A DNA stretch of 33,585 nt, from the IMG/VR virus record IMGVR_UViG_3300025840_000126, positions 1 to 33,585 of that record. One strand, written 5' to 3'. This document shows, in pieces, positions 1-4,818 of this stretch. Source of the stretch: a virus. How positions within the stretch are numbered: the first letter of the stretch is position 1; each line of letters begins with the position of its first letter. The translations under genes were made by a program, and so were the position numbers. The notes beneath the pieces are model-generated. The model saw nothing but the letters and a program-made list of their open reading frames with translations, was not told the origin of the DNA and made no database searches.

Positions 1-15
1 CTTTTAAAAAAAATA
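1..15. repeat. 15-bp terminal direct repeat, left copy
   Basis: CTTTTAAAAAAAATA at 1-15 is identical to 33571-33585. Because one methyltransferase gene is split between the two window ends, the repeat is best read as the overlap of a circular or circularly permuted assembly. It is too short to be a typical phage direct terminal repeat. Confidence 0.8.
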
Positions 16-142
16 CAAAGGTAAACAGTCTAAAGACAAGATAGCTAGAAACTTAGTTGATTATGAAGCAGGTAAAACTATATTAGATACTGCTATGGGA
101 ATAATACATAAACAAGATATAAAACAAACAGAACTATTTTAA
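1..142 (+). CDS. C5 cytosine DNA methyltransferase, C-terminal part (gene continues from 33058)
   Basis: In frame 2 this stretch encodes the tail of the methyltransferase whose head lies at the other end of the window. Readable residues begin after an in-frame TAA at 5-7 and include KDKIARNLVDYEAGKTIL, a segment I recognise from the C-terminus of short phage C5 methyltransferases of the ACLGGNRYKWG type; the stop is at 140-142. Joining the window ends through the shared 15 bases gives a continuous protein of about 217 residues only if the A8 run at 6-13 is read as A7; with A8 the head would end two codons after the join. It is followed two bases later by the next ORF. Confidence 0.75.
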
Positions 143-144
143 CT

Positions 145-591
145 ATGACAACGATAATAATAACCCTCTTGCTTATTTCTATTTTATATCTTATATTCGC
201 AATCAAAGATTTAAAAGATGATGTTAGTGATATTGAGTTTCGAATGGATATTCTTAAAGAGATATGTGCTGACTACGAGAAAAGAATCAAAGAACTAGAG
301 AATGTCAGACAAACCGAAGTTAAGCGAAGAAAGGGTGCAGATAGCTATCGTAGAATATGTAAAGATGCAATATCCAAATACTCTGCTTACTGCTACAATG
401 GGTGGTCAATTTCAAAGGCACTACTCACAAAGGCTCAAGGCAAAGCGTACAGGCTATTTGAGGGGAGTATCAGACCTGCTTATATTCGAGCCAAACGAAA
501 CGTACAATGGCTTGTTTATAGAGCTAAAAAAGGACAAGAAGTGTTATCCCTCAAAGGAGCAAAAGTTATTCATTCAGAACGCTTTAGATAG
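145..591 (+). CDS. Small membrane-anchored coiled-coil protein, heavily overlapping the next gene
   Basis: The first 20 or so residues (MTTIIITLLLISILYLIFAI) form a clear hydrophobic helix, followed to about residue 52 by a charged, heptad-like stretch suggesting a coiled coil. The start lies two bases after the methyltransferase stop, the usual spacing here. From position 302 the frame runs through the VRR-NUC gene in another phase; that K/R-rich second half may be only an open shadow. Possibilities are a genuinely overprinted 148-residue protein, or a roughly 50-residue membrane protein that has lost its own stop. No family recognised. Confidence 0.45.
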   Translation: MTTIIITLLLISILYLIFAIKDLKDDVSDIEFRMDILKEICADYEKRIKELENVRQTEVKRRKGADSYRRICKDAISKYSAYCYNGWSISKALLTKAQGKAYRLFEGSIRPAYIRAKRNVQWLVYRAKKGQEVLSLKGAKVIHSERFR

Positions 592-670
592 AGGTTACTA
601 CGCTATCTGTTGCAAAGGCTTTGACCACACAAAAGATACGATAGATAAATACTTTAACAACGAATTATGA
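302..670 (+). CDS. VRR-NUC domain nuclease
   Basis: A 122-residue single-domain protein with the VRR-NUC (PD-(D/E)xK superfamily) signature: a basic helical N-terminus, GVSDLLIF with the metal-binding Asp near residue 58, then GLFIELKKDKK carrying the E-x-K pair near residues 74-76, and a C-terminal EQKLFIQNALDRGYYA helix. Stand-alone phage VRR-NUC proteins are structure-selective nucleases thought to act on replication or recombination intermediates. ATG 302 gives the expected compact N-terminus even though it lies inside the preceding ORF. The stop overlaps the next start (ATGA at 667), so the genes are translationally coupled. Confidence 0.88.
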   Translation: MSDKPKLSEERVQIAIVEYVKMQYPNTLLTATMGGQFQRHYSQRLKAKRTGYLRGVSDLLIFEPNETYNGLFIELKKDKKCYPSKEQKLFIQNALDRGYYAICCKGFDHTKDTIDKYFNNEL

Positions 671-999
671 AGTCAAAATATTATTACGAATACACAAGGA
701 ATATGGATACCACGAACAAAAGTGAATTAGAGAGAATAAACAATAAGCTGTTCAATGAAACTGCTAAGGAAAGAAACATACCAAGCTATTACATTGGCTC
801 TGTGTATGGATATGAAGCTCGTAAGGTGGTAGAGGATTGGAATCTATCCTACAACATAGGTACTGCTGTTACATATCTTCTTCGTGCAGGTAAGAAGGTA
901 GAGCAGGGTATGGATAACAAGGCAAAACATATTGAGGATATTAAAAAGACTATTAACCATCTCAAGTTTGAGATAGAAAGATTAGAAAATGAGCATTAA
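667..999 (+). CDS. DUF3310 protein
   Basis: A 110-residue protein with the DUF3310 pattern: YGYEARKVVEDWNLSYNIGTAV, LLRAGKK, then a long helical EDIKKTINHLKFEIERLE tail. The family is common in early regions of phages and its biochemical role is not established; it resembles small all-helical nucleotide-handling folds, but that is only suggestive. The start overlaps the VRR-NUC stop by four bases. A second Met at residue 13 is a possible alternative start. The gene overlaps the following HTH gene by 11 bases, so it sits in the same operon. Confidence 0.8.
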   Translation: MKSKYYYEYTRNMDTTNKSELERINNKLFNETAKERNIPSYYIGSVYGYEARKVVEDWNLSYNIGTAVTYLLRAGKKVEQGMDNKAKHIEDIKKTINHLKFEIERLENEH

Positions 1000-1186
1000 T
1001 ATATACGACAGGAAAGACCGTAGAGGTGGGGGCTATGCCAAGCGCAAGTTTACCCTTGAAGAAGCAGAATGGATAAGAGAAGAATACAAAGCAGGGGGTA
1101 TAAGTCAGACCAAACTCGCTAAGAAGTATGGTGTATCTCAACCCATCATCAATATGATTTTACGAGGGAAAACCTATAATAAGTAA
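989..1186 (+). CDS. Small helix-turn-helix protein
   Basis: 65 residues: a basic, glycine-rich N-terminus, then FTLEEAEWIREEYKAGGISQTKLAKKYGVSQPIINMILRGKTY, a homeodomain-like helix-turn-helix with the turn around YGVSQ and the recognition helix PIINMILRG. It is probably a DNA-binding regulator or a DNA-recruiting factor for the neighbouring nuclease; no partner domain is present. It is the last gene of the operon and is followed by a promoter for the next unit. Confidence 0.75.
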   Translation: MSINIYDRKDRRGGGYAKRKFTLEEAEWIREEYKAGGISQTKLAKKYGVSQPIINMILRGKTYNK

Positions 1187-1205
1187 AATAAATTAAATTA
1201 TTTTG

Positions 1206-1235
1206 TTGTTTATTAAAAAAATTAGTTTATCTTTG
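1206..1235 (+). promoter_or_regulatory. Bacteroidetes-type promoter, leadered class
   Basis: TTG at 1206-1208, a 19-bp spacer, and TATCTTTG at 1228-1235 match the TTG / TAnnTTTG signature. A 24-nt A-rich leader follows before ATG 1260. The last 17 bases through the start, AAACTAAAACATTATGA, recur exactly before the gene at 31585. Confidence 0.75.
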
Positions 1236-1259
1236 TAAGGAATTTAAAACTAAAACATT

Positions 1260-1469
1260 ATGAAAGACAACGTAAATATAAAAGATTCTTACTACATAGA
1301 GCAAGACAATTACACGCTAGAGGTGTTCTACCACTACTATTCAGAGAGAGATACCAACTACGAAGAATTAGAAATAGAAAAGGTTATACTCAATGGAGGT
1401 ATTGATATAACAGATTTGTATTGGGATTACATTGATTTAGAAGATGTTATTATAGAATCATTAAAATAA
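1260..1469 (+). CDS. Small acidic phage protein, unknown function
   Basis: 69 residues, strongly acidic and Tyr-rich (YHYYSERDTNYEELEIEKV, then LNGGIDITDLYWDYIDLEDVI). No domain recognised. It is the first gene behind the promoter at 1206-1235 and is followed directly by TAAATG coupling into the next gene. The acidic composition and early-type promoter fit a host-takeover or DNA-mimic-like role, but nothing in the sequence proves that. Confidence 0.6.
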   Translation: MKDNVNIKDSYYIEQDNYTLEVFYHYYSERDTNYEELEIEKVILNGGIDITDLYWDYIDLEDVIIESLK

Positions 1470-1832
1470 ATGGGGGATATAGGGGGTATAGGGGGGTACT
1501 TCGATACTCCAATGATAAACAAACTAAACGATAACGAATTTAATTACATTATTATGATTACTAAAAAAGAAGCAAAGCATTTACTAAACAAGATGAGAAA
1601 CGATAACAGAATGTTCTCACTTGAATTTATTAAAAAAGATGGAACTAAAAGAGTTATGTTGGCTAGGTTCAATGTAACAAAGGGTCTTACAGGAAAGGGT
1701 CAACGATACAATCCTGCTGACTACGATTTAATCAATGTGTACGATATGAATAAGAGTGCATACAGAAGTGTGCCACTAAATACATTACTTTGGATTAGAA
1801 CCAAAGGTAAAAGATATTATGTTAGTGCATAG
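1470..1832 (+). CDS. SH3-barrel WYL_2 (DUF2693) protein
   Basis: The C-terminal 90 residues, from MITKKEAKHLLNKM through FSLEFIKKDGTKRVMLARF to VPLNTLLWIRTKGKRYYV, match the small Sm/SH3-like WYL_2 (DUF2693) family found in phages and mobile elements; function unknown, possibly nucleic-acid or ligand sensing. The 28 residues before that Met are encoded by a G-rich tract and are not family-like, so ATG 1554 may be the true start; ATG 1470 abuts the previous stop and gives 120 residues. The gene ends just before a terminator at 1861. Confidence 0.75.
   Translation: MGDIGGIGGYFDTPMINKLNDNEFNYIIMITKKEAKHLLNKMRNDNRMFSLEFIKKDGTKRVMLARFNVTKGLTGKGQRYNPADYDLINVYDMNKSAYRSVPLNTLLWIRTKGKRYYVSA
1471..1510 (+). 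other. G-tract repeats plus hairpin in the leader of the WYL_2 gene
   Basis: Three runs of five to six G at 1472-1476, 1482-1486 and 1491-1496 are separated by ATATA and TATA. The last run also forms a hairpin GGGGTA / TACTCC (1493-1498 with 1505-1510, loop CTTCGA). In such an AT-rich genome this is a strong local anomaly. It could form a two-layer quadruplex or a translational control hairpin before ATG 1554. Confidence 0.45.
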
Positions 1833-1860
1833 TACTTGTTTTTTTGAATTTTGTTTTGGA

Positions 1861-1897
1861 ATGGGAGGTAGTATTGAAACTGCTTCCCATTTTTTTT
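1861..1897 (+). terminator. Intrinsic terminator
   Basis: An 11-bp stem ATGGGAGGTAG / CTGCTTCCCAT (1861-1871 with 1880-1890, two G-U pairs), an 8-nt loop and an eight-T run at 1890-1897. It closes the 1260-1832 operon. Confidence 0.8.
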
Positions 1898-1956
1898 ACC
1901 TGTTGAAACTGCCATTGACCTCAGCGAAACTGCTCTGAAACTGCCCTGAAACTGCC
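1876..1956 (+). repeat. Five copies of GAAACTGC
   Basis: GAAACTGC begins at 1876, 1905, 1926, 1937 and 1948; the last three are spaced exactly 11 bp (GAAACTGCTCT, GAAACTGCCCT, GAAACTGCCAT). The first copy lies in the loop and right arm of the terminator. The same octamer occurs eleven more times on the + strand elsewhere. Iteron-like binding sites are one reading. Confidence 0.7.
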
Positions 1957-1998
1957 ATTAGTCTGCCGAATTTTTTATAATGACCACCTCCTCTCCTC

Positions 1999-2088
1999 TT
2001 AGTGTCGTTTGTACACTTACTTAGTGTATTTTCTACACTAACCTCTTGGTGTACTTTTTACACTAACTTTGTGTCGTTTGTACACTAA
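1999..2088. repeat. Array of four 21-bp dyads, TTaGTGT-N7-ACACTAA
   Basis: Units lie at 1999-2019, 2021-2041, 2046-2066 and 2068-2088, starting 22, 25 and 22 bp apart, so they present similar faces of the helix. Arms are TTAGTGT/ACACTTA, TTAGTGT/ACACTAA, TTGGTGT/ACACTAA and TTTGTGT/ACACTAA; units 1 and 4 share the same centre CGTTTGT. They lie 50-100 bp upstream of tandem promoters. Operators for a dimeric regulator, or origin binding sites, are the likely roles. Confidence 0.75.
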
Positions 2089-2136
2089 GGTAACAAATTA
2101 ATATTTTTGTTCTTTTTATTTGTTTATTAAATATTT

Positions 2137-2190
2137 TTGTTGTATGGGTTGAAAGTTTTTTATTTTTGTATTAAAAAATTTGTATATTTG
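2137..2190 (+). promoter_or_regulatory. Two overlapping Bacteroidetes-type promoters
   Basis: The first -7 box, TATTTTTG at 2161-2168, has TTG candidates at 2137-2139 (21-bp spacer) and 2140-2142 (18-bp spacer). A second box, TATATTTG at 2183-2190, gives a 23-nt leader to ATG 2214 but has a poor upstream partner. Both lie just downstream of the four-dyad array, which could control them. Confidence 0.6.
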
Positions 2191-2213
2191 CTGAAACAAA
2201 ACTCAATAAAACG

Positions 2214-2315
2214 ATGAAACAAAAAAAACATTTTACACTTGATAATTTAGTTTTTCACTTATGGAAAGTTATTATTGTTACAGTACTATTAATTAACATT
2301 TTAAATTTATACTAA
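2214..2315 (+). CDS. 33-residue putative membrane peptide
   Basis: The ORF begins MKQKKHFTLDNLVFHLWKV and continues IIVTVLLINILNLY: a basic N-terminus followed by one hydrophobic segment of about 15-17 residues. It starts at the position expected for the promoter box at 2183-2190 and stops one base before the GP88 gene. It could be a leader peptide for that gene or a small membrane protein. No family recognised. Confidence 0.4.
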   Translation: MKQKKHFTLDNLVFHLWKVIIVTVLLINILNLY

Positions 2316-2316
2316 T

Positions 2317-2952
2317 ATGAAAACTAGAATAAAACTATATAACGGGCTAAAAATTAGTCAAATTTTAACACAAAATAGTAAACTAAAAAAGACTAGCAAA
2401 GAAAATAATAAAAGAGTTTTTAACTTTGGTATATCGGCTTATAAAACTAGTACGGGAAAAATTGTTTGTCCCTTTGCTAAAGACTGTATAAAGTTTTGTT
2501 ATGCTCAGAAAGGGGCTTATAATTTTGGCAATGTTAAGCCATTATTTGAGCAAAGATATAATTTGACTAAAAGTAATATTTTTATTGAAGCAATAAACGA
2601 CAGTATAAAAGCTAAAAAAGTAGATGTTTTACGTATTCACGATAGTGGAGATTTTTACAGTAATGAATACATAAACAAATGGTTAACAATAGCAAAACAA
2701 AATAAAGATGTTATTTTTTATGCATACACTAAAAGTATACCATTATTTGAAAAAATAAATTTACCTGAAAATTTTATTGTTATTTATTCATACGGATCAA
2801 AAGTAGATAATTTAATTGATCCGAATAAACATAGACATTCAAAAATATTTGACGATGAAAAACAATTGATAAACGAAGGATATATAAACGCTAGTAAAAA
2901 TGATTTAAACGCTATTAAAAGCAATAAAAAAGTCGGCTTAATATTCCACTAA
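2317..2952 (+). CDS. GP88-family phage protein
   Basis: 211 residues with the pattern I associate with the Gene product 88 (GP88) family: CPFAKDCIKFCYAQKGAY with Cys51, Cys57 and Cys61, then RIHDSGDFYS at about 106-115 and FYAYTKS at 134-140. The clustered cysteines could bind metal or an iron-sulphur cluster, and the His/Asp motif could be catalytic; the family has no firm function. The gene is distinctly A/T-richer than the structural genes and has its own promoters and dyad array, suggesting an independently acquired unit. It follows the small ORF at 2214 by one base. Confidence 0.75.
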   Translation: MKTRIKLYNGLKISQILTQNSKLKKTSKENNKRVFNFGISAYKTSTGKIVCPFAKDCIKFCYAQKGAYNFGNVKPLFEQRYNLTKSNIFIEAINDSIKAKKVDVLRIHDSGDFYSNEYINKWLTIAKQNKDVIFYAYTKSIPLFEKINLPENFIVIYSYGSKVDNLIDPNKHRHSKIFDDEKQLINEGYINASKNDLNAIKSNKKVGLIFH

Positions 2953-2978
2953 AAAAAACAATTAAAAACTATAAACAA

Positions 2979-3134
2979 ATGATACTATATAAATTCACAT
3001 TAAATTACAGTAATGGACAAATAAAAATATATAACAAGTTTTGTGTACACTACAAAAAAACTAGTATTTATAAACAATGTATAAAACTTTTAGAAAATGA
3101 TACTTTAACAAGTTTTTCAGTAAGTAATAATTAA
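2979..3134 (+). CDS. Small ORF, 51 residues, unknown
   Basis: It opens MILYKFTLNYSNGQIKIYNK and ends in FSVSNN, filling the space between the GP88 gene and the ORF at 3147. It is basic, Tyr- and Asn-rich and has no recognised motif. Support comes from the A-rich upstream stretch (AACTATAAACAA) like other starts here and from spacing of 26 and 12 bases to its neighbours; coding status is otherwise unproven. Confidence 0.4.
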   Translation: MILYKFTLNYSNGQIKIYNKFCVHYKKTSIYKQCIKLLENDTLTSFSVSNN

Positions 3135-3146
3135 AATAATAAAACT

Positions 3147-3335
3147 ATGAACGATATAAACAATATAAATAGATATAAAATAAATACTAAAATTTCTTTT
3201 GGTTCTAGGTTCTACTTTGCATCTTGGTGTTATGCTAAGAGCTTTAGAGGGGCAAGACAAACGAAGGTATTTAAACACTATAAGAACGAGTTAGAAAATT
3301 CTAGGATAGTCGGTTTACAAATAGAAAAATTTTAA
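3147..3335 (+). CDS. Small basic protein, 62 residues, unknown
   Basis: A basic protein with an aromatic centre (FGSRFYFASWCYAKSFRGARQT) followed by a Lys/Arg-rich helix. The aromatic plus K/R pattern suggests nucleic-acid or membrane contact but no family is recognised. It is preceded by AATAATAAAACT, a leader like those of other genes in the window, and followed four bases later by a 29-residue membrane peptide. Confidence 0.5.
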   Translation: MNDINNINRYKINTKISFGSRFYFASWCYAKSFRGARQTKVFKHYKNELENSRIVGLQIEKF

Positions 3336-3339
3336 GGAT

Positions 3340-3429
3340 ATGAGTAATAAAAAACGACTAGAAGACACGAATTTATCTACTTTTTGGCTAATTATTGTAT
3401 TTATTTGCGCTTTATTCGGTGGGTGTTAG
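3340..3429 (+). CDS. 29-residue putative membrane peptide
   Basis: MSNKKRLEDTNLSTF precedes a single hydrophobic helix WLIIVFICALFGGC that ends the protein. The basic N-terminus predicts the C-terminus outside or in the membrane. Its start sits four bases after the preceding stop, within TAAGGATATG. It resembles other tiny phage membrane peptides of unknown role. Confidence 0.4.
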   Translation: MSNKKRLEDTNLSTFWLIIVFICALFGGC

Positions 3430-3494
3430 CCGATTAAATTACTAGATTAAGAAAGTACAACTATTAAATTATTTGTACTTTTTTTTATTTTTTG

Positions 3495-3525
3495 TTGTGT
3501 ATATAAAAAATATGTTTTATATTTG
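3495..3525 (+). promoter_or_regulatory. Bacteroidetes-type promoter, leadered class
   Basis: TTG at 3495-3497, a 20-bp spacer and TATATTTG at 3518-3525. The 27-nt leader ends CAACTAAAACA before ATG 3553, similar to the leaders at 1236-1259 and 31557-31584. Confidence 0.75.
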
Positions 3526-3552
3526 TATCATATTAATTAAACAACTAAAACA

Positions 3553-3795
3553 ATGACAAAATTAGTTTACATATTAAGAAGCAACCATGACGGTATCTTA
3601 GGAGTGTTTACAAATAAAAAGTTAGCATATAATGATGCTCTTGATTATCTTAAAGACACAAGTAGCACAATAGAAAAAAGCTATTCACAAATTTGCGCCG
3701 AGTTTAAAAATACTTATAGAAAGGATATTGAAGTAGTTTACAATAATAGTTTAATATTAGAAATTGAACAAATCCCACTAAACAATAAGTATTAA
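3553..3795 (+). CDS. Small protein, 80 residues, unknown
   Basis: It begins MTKLVYILRSNHDGILGVFT and contains a helical NKKLAYNDALDYL segment, the layout of small phage proteins that report a short beta-hairpin then a helix; no functional family is recognised. It is transcribed alone: promoter at 3495-3525 and terminator at 3818-3845, making it a self-contained moron-like unit. Confidence 0.6.
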   Translation: MTKLVYILRSNHDGILGVFTNKKLAYNDALDYLKDTSSTIEKSYSQICAEFKNTYRKDIEVVYNNSLILEIEQIPLNNKY

Positions 3796-3817
3796 ACACC
3801 AACAAATAACACTAATT

Positions 3818-3845
3818 AAAGACTCTTCATTGAGTCTTTTTTTTT
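3818..3845 (+). terminator. Intrinsic terminator
   Basis: A perfect 8-bp stem AAAGACTC / GAGTCTTT (3818-3825 with 3832-3839), loop TTCATT, followed by an unbroken T run to 3845. Confidence 0.88.
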
Positions 3846-4303
3846 GCTTAAAATTACAGTAATTTTTTTTTATTAATGTTAGCAAAATCTTTGCAAAGAT
3901 AAGCATTTTTTTTTAATAACCTAATCCCACATTCAATAAGTTATAAACATTTGTTAAAATACTTTGTTAATAACTTGTGCAAATTAGTATTAAATTATTT
4001 GTATATGTAATAAATTTGTTGTATCTTTATAATACCGTCAAATTTTGGCGCCGCCCTACTTCTGCATTAGTACATAACCACAACAAAATGAAGTTCAATT
4101 TTATAAGTAGATAATATTTAGGAGTTATTATTGAAGTACGTTTATTCAGCGTTGCAAGAAACCTTCGCAAGTTAGTAAAAATAAAAGATAATCTTTCGCA
4201 AAAGTAGTGCGAAATGGTAAAAAATATATAGAAAAGTGTTTTTAGAGGGCAAAAAAATTATAAAAAAATTTTAAAGTCCTATTTTATAGATTAAAGGGTT
4301 AAT
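3846..4303. other. Long non-coding region upstream of the terminase (candidate packaging site or structured RNA)
   Basis: No ORF of credible length is present. The stretch holds a possible promoter (TTTG 3998-4001, 20-bp spacer, TATCTTTA 4022-4029), a lone GC-rich island TTGGCGCCGCCC near 4046-4057, and a perfect 7-bp hairpin TTTCGCA / TGCGAAA (4194-4200 with 4208-4214). The position immediately before the terminase small subunit is where phage cos/pac sites often lie; that role is inference. Confidence 0.45.
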
Positions 4304-4370
4304 GAAGGGTACGTGAAGGGTATAACATACCCTACATAATAAAGCTAAAGATAAAGCTAAGGTTAAAGCT
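4304..4370 (+). repeat. Composite AGGGT repeat, copy 1
   Basis: GAAGGGTACGTGAAGGGT at 4304-4321, inverted repeat AGGGTA-TAACA-TACCCT at 4317-4333, then an A-rich run of AAAGCTA/AAAGATA units to 4370. Closely similar composites occur at 27191-27275 and inside the initiator gene at 32114-32206. It ends directly at the terminase promoter. Confidence 0.75.
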
Positions 4371-4371
4371 A

Positions 4372-4403
4372 TTTGTATATTACTATTATTTTGTTTAGCT
4401 TTG
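4372..4403 (+). promoter_or_regulatory. Terminase promoter, leaderless class
   Basis: TTTG 4372-4375, a 20-bp spacer, TAGCTTTG 4396-4403. ATG 4408 begins only four bases after the -7 box, so transcription should start at or beside the start codon. Confidence 0.75.
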
Positions 4404-4407
4404 TATT

Positions 4408-4818
4408 ATGAGTGACGAAAAAGAAAAGTTACCTGACACGGAAAACTATGCGCCAAAAAGAACCTTTGGTCATCACAATGGCACGGGTAGAAAGAAGGGT
4501 AGTATAACCAAAACCACAAAGATAACAAGGGAGATACTTGCCAATGCTCTTAGTGGGCAGGAGGTAAATATTATGGATGCCCTTGAAAAGCTGTCGGCTA
4601 AGAACCCTGAAGCATATATCAATGCCATAGCTAAATTGCTAAACTACGCAATGCCAAAGCTACAATCAACAGAGATTAAAGCAGAGAACAGCAGAAAGAT
4701 TGAGATTAAGCTAGATGACAATGTTAGCTTAGATGAACTAAAAGCTAAGATGGAGAATCTCGAAAGAGATGACGATGACGATGATGACTTGGCAGACTAT
4801 ATCGAGATAGATGGATAA
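4408..4818 (+). CDS. terS: Terminase small subunit
   Basis: 136 residues. A basic N-terminal segment with FGHHNGTGRKKGSITKTTK, typical of phage small terminase/DUF5681-type proteins, is followed by helices (ITREILANALSGQEVNIMDAL, PEAYINAIAKLLNYAMPKL) that would mediate DNA binding and oligomerisation, and by a very acidic tail with a seven-Asp run (about 123-129). It overlaps the large subunit by eight bases. It would recognise viral DNA and recruit the large subunit; the preceding repeat and non-coding region are candidate binding sites. The leaderless promoter leaves no 5' UTR. Family assignment rests on motif, size and position. Confidence 0.8.
   Translation: MSDEKEKLPDTENYAPKRTFGHHNGTGRKKGSITKTTKITREILANALSGQEVNIMDALEKLSAKNPEAYINAIAKLLNYAMPKLQSTEIKAENSRKIEIKLDDNVSLDELKAKMENLERDDDDDDDLADYIEIDG

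Noticed and set aside
1-15. Terminal repeat as true phage direct terminal repeat or att site
   Set aside because: Only 15 bp and within a gene; circular assembly overlap is simpler.
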